Shown here piece after piece: positions 24,287 through 32,367 of a DNA stretch of 35,235 bases. A program made the translations under genes and the position numbers. The notes below the pieces were generated by a model. That model worked only from the letters and a program-made list of their open reading frames with translations. It made no database searches and was not told the DNA's origin. This stretch comes from Cohnella sp. (GTDB lineage Bacteria; Bacillota; Bacilli; Paenibacillales; Paenibacillaceae): contig JAQBPQ010000082.1 of assembly GCA_028287445.1 (NCBI GenBank), positions 1 through 35,235 on the forward strand, given 5' to 3'. How positions within the stretch are numbered: position 1 is the first letter of the stretch; the number at the start of each line of letters is the position of its first letter.

Positions 24287-25443
24287 TGAATCGCACTTCT
24301 CACGCCAGCCAGTTGACCCTTCTCCGCTCTCTTCAATTCACCTGGTACGCCGTGATGGTGCTGGTCGTCTCGTATTTCCCTCTCTACTTTTATAGTATAG
24401 GCTTCACGAAGCTGCAAATCGGAGCCATCTACTCCGTCGGTCCCGTTATTTCCATCGGAGCCAATCTGCTGGCCGGCATCATCAGCGATAAAACGAAAAG
24501 CGTCCGGCGGGTTCTCAATCTGTTGTTCGCCGGCCAGATTCTGGCGCTCGCCTTGCTGGTTCCGCAGCACGAGTTCGCCATGATGGCCGTGGTGATGGCC
24601 CTATTTTACCTGTTCCAAACACCGGTGAACTCCATGATGGACAGCGTCACGCTGCTGGCAGCCGATCAGTTGAAACGGAGCTTCCCTTCCATCCGGATGT
24701 TCGGCTCGCTCGGTTACGCCGTCTGCGCGGTGCTCTTCGGCTATTTTCTAAGCAAGTACGGATCCAATTGGACGATTGGATTGGCGCTTGGGGCGGTGAC
24801 GATAACGCTTGTGCTTTCCCTTCTGCTGGAGGATTTCCAGGCGAGGGCCCGAAAATTCGAATTCGGCGGCCTTTGGATTGTCCTTCACCGCCGGGATACA
24901 TTCATTTTCTTCACGCTTATTGGACTCGTATCCGTCGCCCATCGAATGAACGAAGGATTTCTGGCTGTCGCTATGCGTGACTTGGGTGCGAGCGATTCGA
25001 CGATCGGCATTGCTTGGCTGGTTTCGGCCTGCAGCGAAATTCCGATGTTTTTCCTGCTCGCCAAATTCGGCCACCGTTTCCGTGAATTGCCCCTGCTCGC
25101 GGTTGCAAGTTTCATGTACATCGTACGAATGTTGCTGCTCAGCGTCATAACGGAACCATGGGGAATCGTCTTGATCCAAACGATGCACAGCGTAACGTTT
25201 GGTATTTTTTACATTACGGCTCTCCGCTACTTGCAGACCCTGATTCCCGACGAATACCGGTCTTCCGGGCAAGCGATGTTCGCCGTCGTCTGGTCCGGTT
25301 TCGCCGGACTTCTGGCCGGTATTCTGGGCGGGTGGATGTATGACTCGTACGGACTCGCCGCCATTTTTCGGTTAGGCGCCGTTTTCGCACTGACGGCATG
25401 CGCCGGCTTCCTGCTCTTCCATTACCGCCGCACTGAACCTTGA
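24283..25443 (+). CDS. MFS transporter (MFS_1-like, LacY/HcaT-type)
   Basis: 386 residues. The start ATG at 24283 has GGAGG seven bases upstream and overlaps the previous stop. The same frame is open for about 200 codons further upstream inside the MATE gene, but that part is not hydrophobic and is not protein-like. Twelve helices are visible, with the loop 2-3 motif LLAGIISDKTKSVRRVL, which has the acidic and basic residues of the MFS signature. The pattern FPLYFYSIGFTKLQIGAIYS and the C-terminal ALRYLQTLIPDEYRSSGQA fit proton-symport MFS members related to nucleoside and phenylpropionate permeases. The substrate cannot be deduced. Confidence 0.85.
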   Translation: MMNRTSHASQLTLLRSLQFTWYAVMVLVVSYFPLYFYSIGFTKLQIGAIYSVGPVISIGANLLAGIISDKTKSVRRVLNLLFAGQILALALLVPQHEFAMMAVVMALFYLFQTPVNSMMDSVTLLAADQLKRSFPSIRMFGSLGYAVCAVLFGYFLSKYGSNWTIGLALGAVTITLVLSLLLEDFQARARKFEFGGLWIVLHRRDTFIFFTLIGLVSVAHRMNEGFLAVAMRDLGASDSTIGIAWLVSACSEIPMFFLLAKFGHRFRELPLLAVASFMYIVRMLLLSVITEPWGIVLIQTMHSVTFGIFYITALRYLQTLIPDEYRSSGQAMFAVVWSGFAGLLAGILGGWMYDSYGLAAIFRLGAVFALTACAGFLLFHYRRTEP

Positions 25444-25468
25444 TCACCGGGTGCCCCGCCACTATAAT
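25440..25468 (+). promoter_or_regulatory. Sigma-A promoter of the nitroreductase gene
   Basis: TTGATC (25440-25445), 17 bases and a consensus TATAAT (25463-25468). The -35 overlaps the last codons of the MFS gene. Transcription would start near 25475, which rules out the upstream ATG at 25472 as the start. Confidence 0.75.
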
Positions 25469-25495
25469 AGGATGGAAGGAGAGAGAATACAAACG

Positions 25496-26143
25496 ATGGA
25501 ATATACCGAGCTGAAAGAGTTAATCCAAGGACGCCGGAGCATTCGTAAATTCGCGGATCGTCCTGTTTCCCATGAAGACATCCGTGAGTTGATCGACTGC
25601 GCACGTTACGCACCGAGCGATACGAACTCCCAAACCTGGGAATTCGTCGTGGTGACGAACCAAGACAAAATTCGCGAAATTGAAAAGATGACGTGGGGCG
25701 AGCTCCATCGCCGGGCCGAGGAAGCGGAGCAGCGGGGGCTGAGCCGAGAGGCCCGGCTGCTGCTCAAATCGTTCGGCCCCTATGCGACAGCATTCGCCGA
25801 CGCGCCGGCCTTGATCGTTTGTCTGGCTACGCCGTATCAATCGAAATTCCGCGAACGTATTTTTGACCCGATCGGGCTCGTGAATGACGAAGTATGGCGG
25901 GAAGAAGGCATCAAGAGCAGCTGCCTGGCTTCGATGAACCTCATGCTTGCCGCCCATGCCAGAGGACTTGCCACCTGTCCGATGACCGGACCGGTCCTGC
26001 TTGCCGAGAAACCGCTCTGCGAATATCTCGGTATCGAAGAGTCCAAGCAAGTGAACATGGTCATCGCACTCGGGTATCCGTCCGAAACCCCGGGTAAGCT
26101 TGCCCGCAAAGAAGTAGACGAAATTCTCACTATCGTCAGCTGA
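25496..26143 (+). CDS. Nitroreductase family protein
   Basis: 215 residues from ATG at 25496 with AAGGAGA about 13 bases upstream, rather long spacing. The FMN-binding nitroreductase fold is clear: RRSIRKFADRPVSHEDI near the start, CARYAPSDTNSQTWEFVVV with the conserved Ser/Asn/Gln, GIKSSCLASMNLMLAAHARG, and VIALGYPSETP with the following KLARKE at the end. The family reduces nitro compounds, quinones or flavins with NAD(P)H. It has its own promoter and terminator, so it is independent of the transporters before it. Confidence 0.9.
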   Translation: MEYTELKELIQGRRSIRKFADRPVSHEDIRELIDCARYAPSDTNSQTWEFVVVTNQDKIREIEKMTWGELHRRAEEAEQRGLSREARLLLKSFGPYATAFADAPALIVCLATPYQSKFRERIFDPIGLVNDEVWREEGIKSSCLASMNLMLAAHARGLATCPMTGPVLLAEKPLCEYLGIEESKQVNMVIALGYPSETPGKLARKEVDEILTIVS

Positions 26144-26161
26144 ACTGAGCCCCAAACCACA

Positions 26162-26200
26162 AAAACGTCCGATTCCTCCCGGGATCGGACCTTTTTGTCA
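26162..26200. terminator. Bidirectional terminator
   Basis: GTCCGAT and ATCGGAC arms with a loop of about ten bases are flanked by AAAAAC on the left and CTTTTTGT on the right. It serves the nitroreductase gene and the converging GH26-like gene. Confidence 0.85.
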
Positions 26201-26210
26201 TCTGTAACGC

Positions 26211-27752
26211 TTACTTCTGATAAGGAATTTCTTTTGTGACGAGGACACGAAACTTATCATCCAACACCTTGACCGTCAATTTCCCCGAAGCCGGAAGTTG
26301 ATCGAAATCCACTTCCATATCGAAGGGCGGAGCATATGCTCTCTTCAGCAGCAATTTCGATCCGGAGTATAAATGAACCGCATAAGGTTGTTGTCCCAGC
26401 GGGAGTTTGACGTAGGTGAAAAGATTCACCTTTCCGGTCAAATCTCTCACTTGGGAAACGGGCTTGTACGTTACCGGCTGATCCGGCGCAGCAGCATCTT
26501 CAACGGATGTAAGGAAGTAGGGTGCGGATGTAAGTTTAATATATTCATTCAGCATGTCCGGCTTGTCATGCAAGTCGTAATTGTTATTCTGGTTATCATA
26601 GTTGGTTGAGCGCTTGTCCAAGTCGAAATAGGTAATGGCTTTTAACTGCGGAAGCATCCTGGGCATGTATGCGTAGAAATTGGCGAGCTGCCCTACGCCC
26701 CATTGAGTGTAATCTTTGTTCAGCTGATAGCTGTAGAAGGAAACGGCACCCTCGGAAACCATGATCGGCTTTTTGGAATACTTATCGTACAAAGGCTTCA
26801 AATAATCGATCGGATTGCCGCCGAGTTTCAGTTTGCCATGGGAGAACGGAATGATGTAGAGAGAGAAACCCACCCAATCGACATAGTCGTCTCCCGGATA
26901 GTAATCATCGATATTACCCCTTGGCAGAAAATTCGGTGACCATACCATCGCAACGTTAGGCGCTTCTTCCGCCATGATGTCGTGGATCATTCGGAACTTC
27001 TCGATGTATTTGTTCGGATCTCCGTTCCACGGAACCCAATCCCCATTCATCTCGCATGCGTAGCGAAGAAAGATCGGGATGCCGGAAGCTTTGGCTTCTC
27101 GGGCAAACTGGCGTACATACTCATCATCCTGGACGTCATCTAGACCGTTCATCGGTTCCCAGCCGATCTGCAGCGCGCCTCCGAGTTTCGAGACTTCTTC
27201 GGCATAAGCGATCGGGAAGGCGGAGTTCGTTCTGGCGTACAATTGTCTCCAGTGGGTATACGTCAGATAAATGGCGTGTTTCTTGCCGAACGACTGCTCG
27301 GCGTTCGTCGGACTACCCTTGATGACCTTGCCCGCCGGATACAAGCCGACATAAGCACCGGTAAGAGGTTCAAACTTCTCGAGTTTCCTGCCCGGCAGCG
27401 CCGGCAGCTCGGCGTACGTATCCACAACGGTCCGGATATGATCGCCGCGGATCTGACTCGTAATGCCATAATCCGGCCGGCCATACCGGGTCCAATATTG
27501 GTCGGTCAGTGCGTAATACTTGGCGGCTAGATCGTATACTTTGCGGTTATCGTAATTCACGGCGATTTGTCTCGAGTAAGTGGCGGCCTTGCTCCATGAC
27601 TTATACTTGACGGCATTGCTCAGGTGAACAAGGAGCGATTTGACGGTTTTGTCCGGATCCGCAGCCTCGGCCGGGGAGGTTGGGATGCCGGCAAAAAGGA
27701 TAGCGGCGGCTAGTGCGACGGTCAACAGGGATAAGGTTCGGTTTTTCAGCAT
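26211..27752 (-). CDS. Secreted glycoside hydrolase, GH26-like
   Basis: 513 residues. A classical signal peptide (MLKNRTLSLLTVALAAAILF, cleavage probably after PAEAA) is followed by a helical region of about 100 residues. A TIM barrel follows (about 125-400) with RYACEMNGDWVPW, in which Glu is the expected acid/base as in GH26 enzymes, then VGFSLYII and PIMVSEGAVSFY with the likely nucleophile Glu. The C-terminal part (about 420-513) is beta-rich and may bind carbohydrate. GH26 members act on beta-mannans and related glucans; the substrate here is unknown. The ribosome binding site is weak. It is monocistronic. Confidence 0.82.
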   Translation of the reverse strand: MLKNRTLSLLTVALAAAILFAGIPTSPAEAADPDKTVKSLLVHLSNAVKYKSWSKAATYSRQIAVNYDNRKVYDLAAKYYALTDQYWTRYGRPDYGITSQIRGDHIRTVVDTYAELPALPGRKLEKFEPLTGAYVGLYPAGKVIKGSPTNAEQSFGKKHAIYLTYTHWRQLYARTNSAFPIAYAEEVSKLGGALQIGWEPMNGLDDVQDDEYVRQFAREAKASGIPIFLRYACEMNGDWVPWNGDPNKYIEKFRMIHDIMAEEAPNVAMVWSPNFLPRGNIDDYYPGDDYVDWVGFSLYIIPFSHGKLKLGGNPIDYLKPLYDKYSKKPIMVSEGAVSFYSYQLNKDYTQWGVGQLANFYAYMPRMLPQLKAITYFDLDKRSTNYDNQNNNYDLHDKPDMLNEYIKLTSAPYFLTSVEDAAAPDQPVTYKPVSQVRDLTGKVNLFTYVKLPLGQQPYAVHLYSGSKLLLKRAYAPPFDMEVDFDQLPASGKLTVKVLDDKFRVLVTKEIPYQK

Positions 27753-27853
27753 ATTACCATTTTACCGCTTTTCCCTCTCTCGAAAACAGGGAGAAACTGT
27801 AAAATGCTGTCCGAGTTTGTTTGATTTTATCTAAAAGCCATCCGGAGGCAACA

Positions 27854-27952
27854 AGCATAAACGGCTATCGCCGTCCTCTTCACGGCGATAAACGGTTATG
27901 TCGGAGATCATTCAGAGAGGAGTGGTGCAAACTTATAAATCCTGAATGATCA
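27854..27952 (+). repeat. Dispersed two-stem element, copy 3
   Basis: Nearly the same as copy 1 at 19.9 kb: AGCATAAACGG, inner stem TATCGCCG / CGGCGATA (now a perfect eight pairs), linker GTTATGTCGGAGA, and second stem GATCATTCAG / CTGAATGATC. The loop is GGTGCAAACTTATA. It lies between the start of the GH26-like gene and the corC terminator. Confidence 0.88.
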
Positions 27953-27992
27953 AAAAAGCCCACGCTCCGCTGCCGCGTCACATGGGCTTGGT
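27951..27992 (-). terminator. Terminator of the CorC-type gene
   Basis: On the minus strand AAGCCCATG pairs with CGTGGGCTT across a loop of about 16 bases and is followed by TTTTTTG. The T tract abuts the end of the dispersed repeat. Confidence 0.8.
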
Positions 27993-27997
27993 TATGA

Positions 27998-29359
27998 TCA
28001 GCCGGTTTCGGCTTGTGGTTCCCATTCGGCTTCATCCGAGCGGGTAACCATGAGTCGTGAAATACGCAGATGATCGGTTTCTTCGATCATGAAGCGCACT
28101 TCGCCGTTCTGCGATTCGACGATCTGATTTTTTTTGGGCGGAATTTCGATCTGAGAATAGATCCAACCGCCGATCGTGTCATAATCGTCCGTCGGGATGT
28201 CCAAGCTGAACAACTGGTTCACTTCGTCAATCGGCATCATACCGCTGATGGAATAAGTATTGTCATCCCGTCTTTCCACGTCCGGACGTTCCTCGTCGAA
28301 TTCGTCCTGAATTTCTCCGACGATCTCTTCCATGATATCTTCGAGCGTCACCAATCCTGAAGTGCCGCCATATTCGTCGATGAGAATGGCGATCTGCGTC
28401 TTCCGTTTCTGCATCAGCTTGAGCAAAGCGCTGATCGGCATGCTTTCCGGGACGGTTGTGATCGCGCGCATCAAGTCCCGCATATCGTTGATGGTTCCGT
28501 CCTCGACCCTCAGTAAATCCTTGATGTGGACGAACCCGATGATGGTGTCTTTGTCGTTCTCACATACCGGGTAACGAGTATGCATCTCGCGCAGTGCGAT
28601 TTCTTTATTTTCCGCAAAAGAAAGATTGCCATATAGACAACTCATGTCCGTGCGCGGAATCATGATTTCGCGGGCATTCGTCTCGGCGAAATCGAATATG
28701 TTGTCGACCAAGGTCAGTTCGGTTTTATCGATTAGGCCGCTTTTGTGGCTTTCTTTCATCAGAATTCGGATTTCCTCCTCCGTATGAGCCGAAGAAGATA
28801 CCTCGTTCGTATTGATCCCGAAAGGCTTGAGCAGCACGTTGGCCGTACCGTTGAGCAGCCAAATGAACGGACTCATGATTCTACGGAACAGAACCAACGG
28901 TCCCGCGATCCATAAGGTGATCTGCTCCGCTTTGCGGATGGCCACCGATTTGGGTGCAAGTTCACCCAGTATGATATGCAGAACGGTAATGAAGGAAAAA
29001 CCGATCACGAACGCCAGTACATGAATGAGCGAATCGCTCACGTTCATTGCCTCAAAAAGCGGTCGAATCAGGCTTGCGATCGCCGGTTCCCCGATCCAGC
29101 CAAGGCCCAGAGAAGCTAAGGTGATCCCAAGCTGACACACGGACAAATAGGCATCCAGGTGGTTCGTGACATGAGAGGCGGACGCAGCACGCTTGTTCCC
29201 TTCTTGAATGAGCGTGTCGATGCGGGTTCCTCGTACTTTGACCATGGCGAATTCAGCTGCCACGAAAAAACCGTTCATGAATACCAAAAACAAAATGAGG
29301 ACCAAATCCACTCCTAGCGGAAAGGGGTCTCCGTCCAAATAGTCCCTATCTCCGGACAT
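27998..29359 (-). CDS. CNNM/CorC (HlyC)-type membrane protein with CBS domains
   Basis: 453 residues: a DUF21 (CNNM) transmembrane domain (about 15-195, with FFVAAEFAMVKVRGTRI, LGLGWIGEPA and ELAPKSVAIRKAE), a CBS pair (about 215-340, with EIMIPRTDMSCL and ILIDEYGGTSGLVTLEDIME) and a CorC_HlyC C-terminal domain (about 355-440). Bacterial members such as MpfA and CorC act in magnesium or cobalt efflux, or affect it. A stop codon lies in frame just upstream of the AGGAGG, so ATG 29359 is the first possible start. It stands 15 bases from the AGGAGG, inside a hairpin loop. A 270-base spacer with possible leader RNA precedes it. Confidence 0.9.
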   Translation of the reverse strand: MSGDRDYLDGDPFPLGVDLVLILFLVFMNGFFVAAEFAMVKVRGTRIDTLIQEGNKRAASASHVTNHLDAYLSVCQLGITLASLGLGWIGEPAIASLIRPLFEAMNVSDSLIHVLAFVIGFSFITVLHIILGELAPKSVAIRKAEQITLWIAGPLVLFRRIMSPFIWLLNGTANVLLKPFGINTNEVSSSAHTEEEIRILMKESHKSGLIDKTELTLVDNIFDFAETNAREIMIPRTDMSCLYGNLSFAENKEIALREMHTRYPVCENDKDTIIGFVHIKDLLRVEDGTINDMRDLMRAITTVPESMPISALLKLMQKRKTQIAILIDEYGGTSGLVTLEDIMEEIVGEIQDEFDEERPDVERRDDNTYSISGMMPIDEVNQLFSLDIPTDDYDTIGGWIYSQIEIPPKKNQIVESQNGEVRFMIEETDHLRISRLMVTRSDEAEWEPQAETG

Positions 29360-29370
29360 CCAGAGATAGG
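29345..29370 (-). promoter_or_regulatory. Hairpin enclosing the start codon of the CorC-type gene
   Basis: On the mRNA CCUAUCUCUGG and CCGGAGAUAGG form 11 consecutive pairs (one G-U), closed by the tetraloop AUGU. This contains the AUG start codon (29357-29359). The AGGAGG lies just 5' of the stem and stays exposed. Confidence 0.75.
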
Positions 29371-29628
29371 TGCACCTCCTTTATGATCGAAAAAATAAGT
29401 TGGAAAAGATGGTTGAAAAGACTTTATATTAGCTTAGACGTTTTGAAGTCCTCCGTCAAACAATGGGTTCCCCCGTAATACGCCGTAGTACCCATCTGTA
29501 TTCGCCGTTGCCTGCCCCTTATGCCGGATTTTCGGGCAGGACGCTCTGAAATTGCCGATTGTAGATTCAGTAAACCATTTAGGCTCCTTTGAATCGTTTT
29601 GCTGTTCGGCCCACTGACCCCTATCGGG
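29371..29628 (-). other. Intergenic region, possible structured leader of the CorC-type gene
   Basis: Between the rarA stop and the CorC-type gene no protein gene is visible. The minus strand holds two clear hairpins: CCTGCCC / GGGCAGG (within 29512-29541) and ATGGGT / ACCCAT (within 29463-29496, enclosing ACGGGGGAA). An ATATAAAG sequence near 29427-29434 might be a weak -10. No known riboswitch could be assigned with confidence. Confidence 0.4.
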
Positions 29629-30951
29629 TTATTTTCGTTTCGTGCCTCGATTGTGCCGTCTTTCCTGGTTTTGGCGGATCTTGTCTTCCATCCCCTGCTC
29701 GGTGGCTTGATAGAAAACCCGGTCCTTCAGTTTGTCGGGCAAATACTGCTGTTCCACATAATGCCCCGGATAATCATGGGGGTACTGATATCCGACATGG
29801 CCAAGTTTCTTGGCGCCGCTGTAATGACCGTCCCGCAAATGCAGCGGAACCTCCGCCGACTTGGTCGCTTCAAACGATTCCATGATGCGGCCGATCGCCA
29901 TGGCAACGGCGTTGGATTTAGGACTCTCCACAGCGAACAATATGGCTTGGGCCACAATGTATTTGGATTCCGGCCATCCAATCCGGTGATAGGCCTCCAT
30001 CGCACTTACAGCCTGAACCATGGCTTGCGGATTCGCCAAACCAATGTCTTCGCTGCAGGCAACCGTTAAGCGGCGCAGGAATGTCATCGGATCCATACCG
30101 AGCTTCTCCACTGCATACAAAAACCAGTAAAGCGCGGCATCGCTCGAGCCCCGTACGCTCTTATGAAACGCAGACAGCACATCGTATTGCGTAGACTCGT
30201 CAGCCAGCACGGTCGGCTGGCGAATCGATTCCTCCGCCACCTCGAGCGTAATAGGCACGGTGCCGTCCATATCCGATGGCGTCGTTACGGCAGCCAACTC
30301 CAACGCAGTCAAGGCACGCCGAATGTCGCCATTGGCCATCGCAGCGATATGCTCCAGTGCTTCTTCATCCACCGACAGCTTCATAAACCCGAGCCCTTTG
30401 ACCGGATCGGCCAAAGCTCGTCTCATGGCCATCATCGAATGCTCCTTGCCCAGCGGCTCGAGACGGAACAGCGTCGATCGGGACAGCAGGGCTCCGTTTA
30501 CCGAGTGATACGGATTCTCCGTCGTGGCCCCGATGAATATGATGATTCCTTTCTCGACGGCGGGGAGCAGCGCATCCTGCCGGGCGCTGTTAAAGCGATG
30601 CACCTCGTCGAGAAACAGGATCGTTTTGCGTCCATACATGTTTTTGTTCCGCTCGGCCTGCTCAATCACGTCGCGAACATCCTTAACGGACGCATCGACG
30701 GCATTAAGCCGGACGAAGTCGCCCTCCGTCCGTTGGGAGATGATATGCGCCAGCGTCGTTTTGCCGGATCCCGGCGGACCGTACAGCAGGATAGACGTGA
30801 CCGCGTCTCCTTCGATCGCCCGACGCAACAATTTACCCGCCCCCACGATATGCTCCTGTCCAATATATTCTTCCAGCGTTTCCGGCCTCATCCGGTCCGC
30901 CAGAAGACGGTTCCGCGGCTCGGACTCCGCACGGTAACTGAACAAATCCAT
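29629..30951 (-). CDS. rarA: Replication-associated recombination protein A (RarA/MgsA)
   Basis: 440 residues from ATG at 30951. An ATG 30 bases upstream lies before the predicted transcription start and gives an unlikely MMGGEKGG leader. AAA+ ATPase: GPPGSGKT (58-65), Walker B ILFLDEVHRF, sensor 1 GATTENP and arginine finger region LLSRSTLF. A C-terminal tetramerisation domain with DIGLANPQA and HYSGAKKLGHVGYQYPHDYP follows. RarA acts at stalled replication forks with SSB. A very basic tail (ERRHNRGTKRK) ends the protein. It follows the cotH-like gene but has its own probable promoter. Confidence 0.93.
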   Translation of the reverse strand: MDLFSYRAESEPRNRLLADRMRPETLEEYIGQEHIVGAGKLLRRAIEGDAVTSILLYGPPGSGKTTLAHIISQRTEGDFVRLNAVDASVKDVRDVIEQAERNKNMYGRKTILFLDEVHRFNSARQDALLPAVEKGIIIFIGATTENPYHSVNGALLSRSTLFRLEPLGKEHSMMAMRRALADPVKGLGFMKLSVDEEALEHIAAMANGDIRRALTALELAAVTTPSDMDGTVPITLEVAEESIRQPTVLADESTQYDVLSAFHKSVRGSSDAALYWFLYAVEKLGMDPMTFLRRLTVACSEDIGLANPQAMVQAVSAMEAYHRIGWPESKYIVAQAILFAVESPKSNAVAMAIGRIMESFEATKSAEVPLHLRDGHYSGAKKLGHVGYQYPHDYPGHYVEQQYLPDKLKDRVFYQATEQGMEDKIRQNQERRHNRGTKRK

Positions 30952-30976
30952 GCTGCTCCCGCCTTTCTCTCCTCCC

Positions 30977-30985
30977 ATCATATCA
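30977..30985 (-). promoter_or_regulatory. Probable extended -10 promoter of rarA
   Basis: On the minus strand TG-A-TATGAT (TATGAT at 30977-30982) precedes the ATG at 30951 by 25 bases. The -35 region is weak. Confidence 0.45.
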
Positions 30986-31030
30986 GAAAAAACATGGGAT
31001 CGGAAAGATTAGGCGAACGCACGTTCCGTA

Positions 31031-32089
31031 TTATAGATTCTCCAGTTCACGCCCAACGATTTCCCTTCGTTCCCGGACATACTGCCGAATCAAGTCCCTC
31101 TCGCCGGCAAAATCCGCATAAGACCAACGATCCGAACCATAATCATAGATATGGGGCTCCACGGCCGACAACATGCTCTCCGCAAGCGGCATCAGCTTAC
31201 GCTCGGTAAACGGACCTTTCAAAGCCTGCCTTAGAATGTCGCGGTATTGCCGTCTGATCGAACGGCTCTCCAGCAGCTTGTCGGTCAATTGGTTATACCC
31301 GGTTACGGCCACCATCTCGCTGTCCACGATCCGCCCATAGCAATTTCGGCCCCAAGTCCCCTCGTAATCCCATGGAATCATGCAATATTTCCCTGTTCGT
31401 CGATGGCGGTATATGGCGTAATTTTGCTCAAAACCGTCATAATTTCCGGTCAGAACCGCGCCTGCCAGCCATCTGAGATAATTGTCCACGTCCAAATGCT
31501 TTTTTAAATATTCGACCGTCTGCCGCCGGGACTCACCGCGATGTATGCCCCGGAGGAAATCTTCGAATCTCGATTTTTCCCCGGTCCGCCCAAACCGGTA
31601 TTCGTATCCGGACAGCATCGAGGATTTCGCACGTTCCGAATTCGGATCGTTGAGTCCGAAATCGGCTTGTTCGTTCACTGCATAAAACAAGGAGATCGCG
31701 CTGATTCCCCTTCGCCGGAAAAACCGTTTCCCCACACCTTCAATCTCCAAATAAACCCCCAACGGTTCGTCATTCCGATATAGCTGCACATGTTTGGTCC
31801 GCGGTGCAGGCACGCCAAGCATGGGAAAAAAGGCGAACGAGAGCGCATTGCGGATCATCGAAGGATCGTCGAACTCGGCATTATAGTGAAAGGCCTCTCC
31901 GTTCCGAACGACCTCGTACGACCTTTTCGTATATCCCCTTGTATGACCTCCCCGAAACCTCACCTTGATGTTAGCCGTTTGTCCGTTGGTCTTCATCACG
32001 GCCGGTACGAATCGATCGTTCCACAAATTTTTTTCCAAAAGTCTGCTGTTTGTTTCCGTGAGACGTATCGTTCTGACCGGTAATGCCAT
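31031..32089 (-). CDS. CotH-like spore coat protein kinase
   Basis: 352 residues from ATG at 32089 (AAAGGCGG seven bases upstream); a GTG at 32116 is possible but less likely. The CotH kinase fold is indicated by RFRGGHTRGYTKRSYEV (N-lobe, nucleotide side), YLEIEGVGKRFFRRRG, the catalytic-loop-like GNYDGFEQNYAIYR and the metal-binding-like MIPWDYEGTWG. CotH of B. subtilis phosphorylates coat proteins CotB and CotG during spore coat assembly. No CotB/CotG-like substrate is adjacent. It lies between the YheC/YheD-like operon and rarA on the same strand; a terminator separates it from the former. No clear SigK promoter was found. Confidence 0.85.
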   Translation of the reverse strand: MALPVRTIRLTETNSRLLEKNLWNDRFVPAVMKTNGQTANIKVRFRGGHTRGYTKRSYEVVRNGEAFHYNAEFDDPSMIRNALSFAFFPMLGVPAPRTKHVQLYRNDEPLGVYLEIEGVGKRFFRRRGISAISLFYAVNEQADFGLNDPNSERAKSSMLSGYEYRFGRTGEKSRFEDFLRGIHRGESRRQTVEYLKKHLDVDNYLRWLAGAVLTGNYDGFEQNYAIYRHRRTGKYCMIPWDYEGTWGRNCYGRIVDSEMVAVTGYNQLTDKLLESRSIRRQYRDILRQALKGPFTERKLMPLAESMLSAVEPHIYDYGSDRWSYADFAGERDLIRQYVRERREIVGRELENL

Positions 32090-32323
32090 GCCGTATCCGC
32101 CTTTCTCCGGAAGCACGGCAAAAAAGCACAGGCCGCCTGTTCCGTGTTCAGGATGTCATCGACTCCGCACCGATGTGCTTCAGCGTATGACCCGGAGGCT
32201 ATGGCGGAAACGGCATTTGTCTAGTTGTTTTGGAGCGTCACACGTTGAAATGGGTTCCTCTCCGTGATACTCCCGCTTACGAACTTTAAATTTCAGGGAC
32301 AGATCCCGAGGAAAATAAGCGCA

Positions 32324-32361
32324 AAAAAGCTTTTGCCCCTGCAGAAGGGCAAAAACTTTTA
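32324..32361 (-). terminator. Terminator of the YheC/YheD-like operon
   Basis: On the minus strand GTTTTTGCCC pairs with GGGCAAAAGC across a TTCTGCAG loop and runs into TTTTTTG. It lies a few bases after the last gene. The remaining spacer to the cotH-like gene (32090-32323) shows no gene. Confidence 0.85.
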
Positions 32362-32367
32362 TGTTCC

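Noticed and set aside
29420-29560. Complete ydaO/c-di-AMP riboswitch
   Set aside because: Only short fragments resemble it, in permuted order, and a core segment is missing; kept only as a low-interest finding.
32090-32323. SigK-type promoter for the cotH-like gene
   Set aside because: CATA-containing sequences exist, but none combines a full CATAnnnTA -10 with a well-spaced AC -35.
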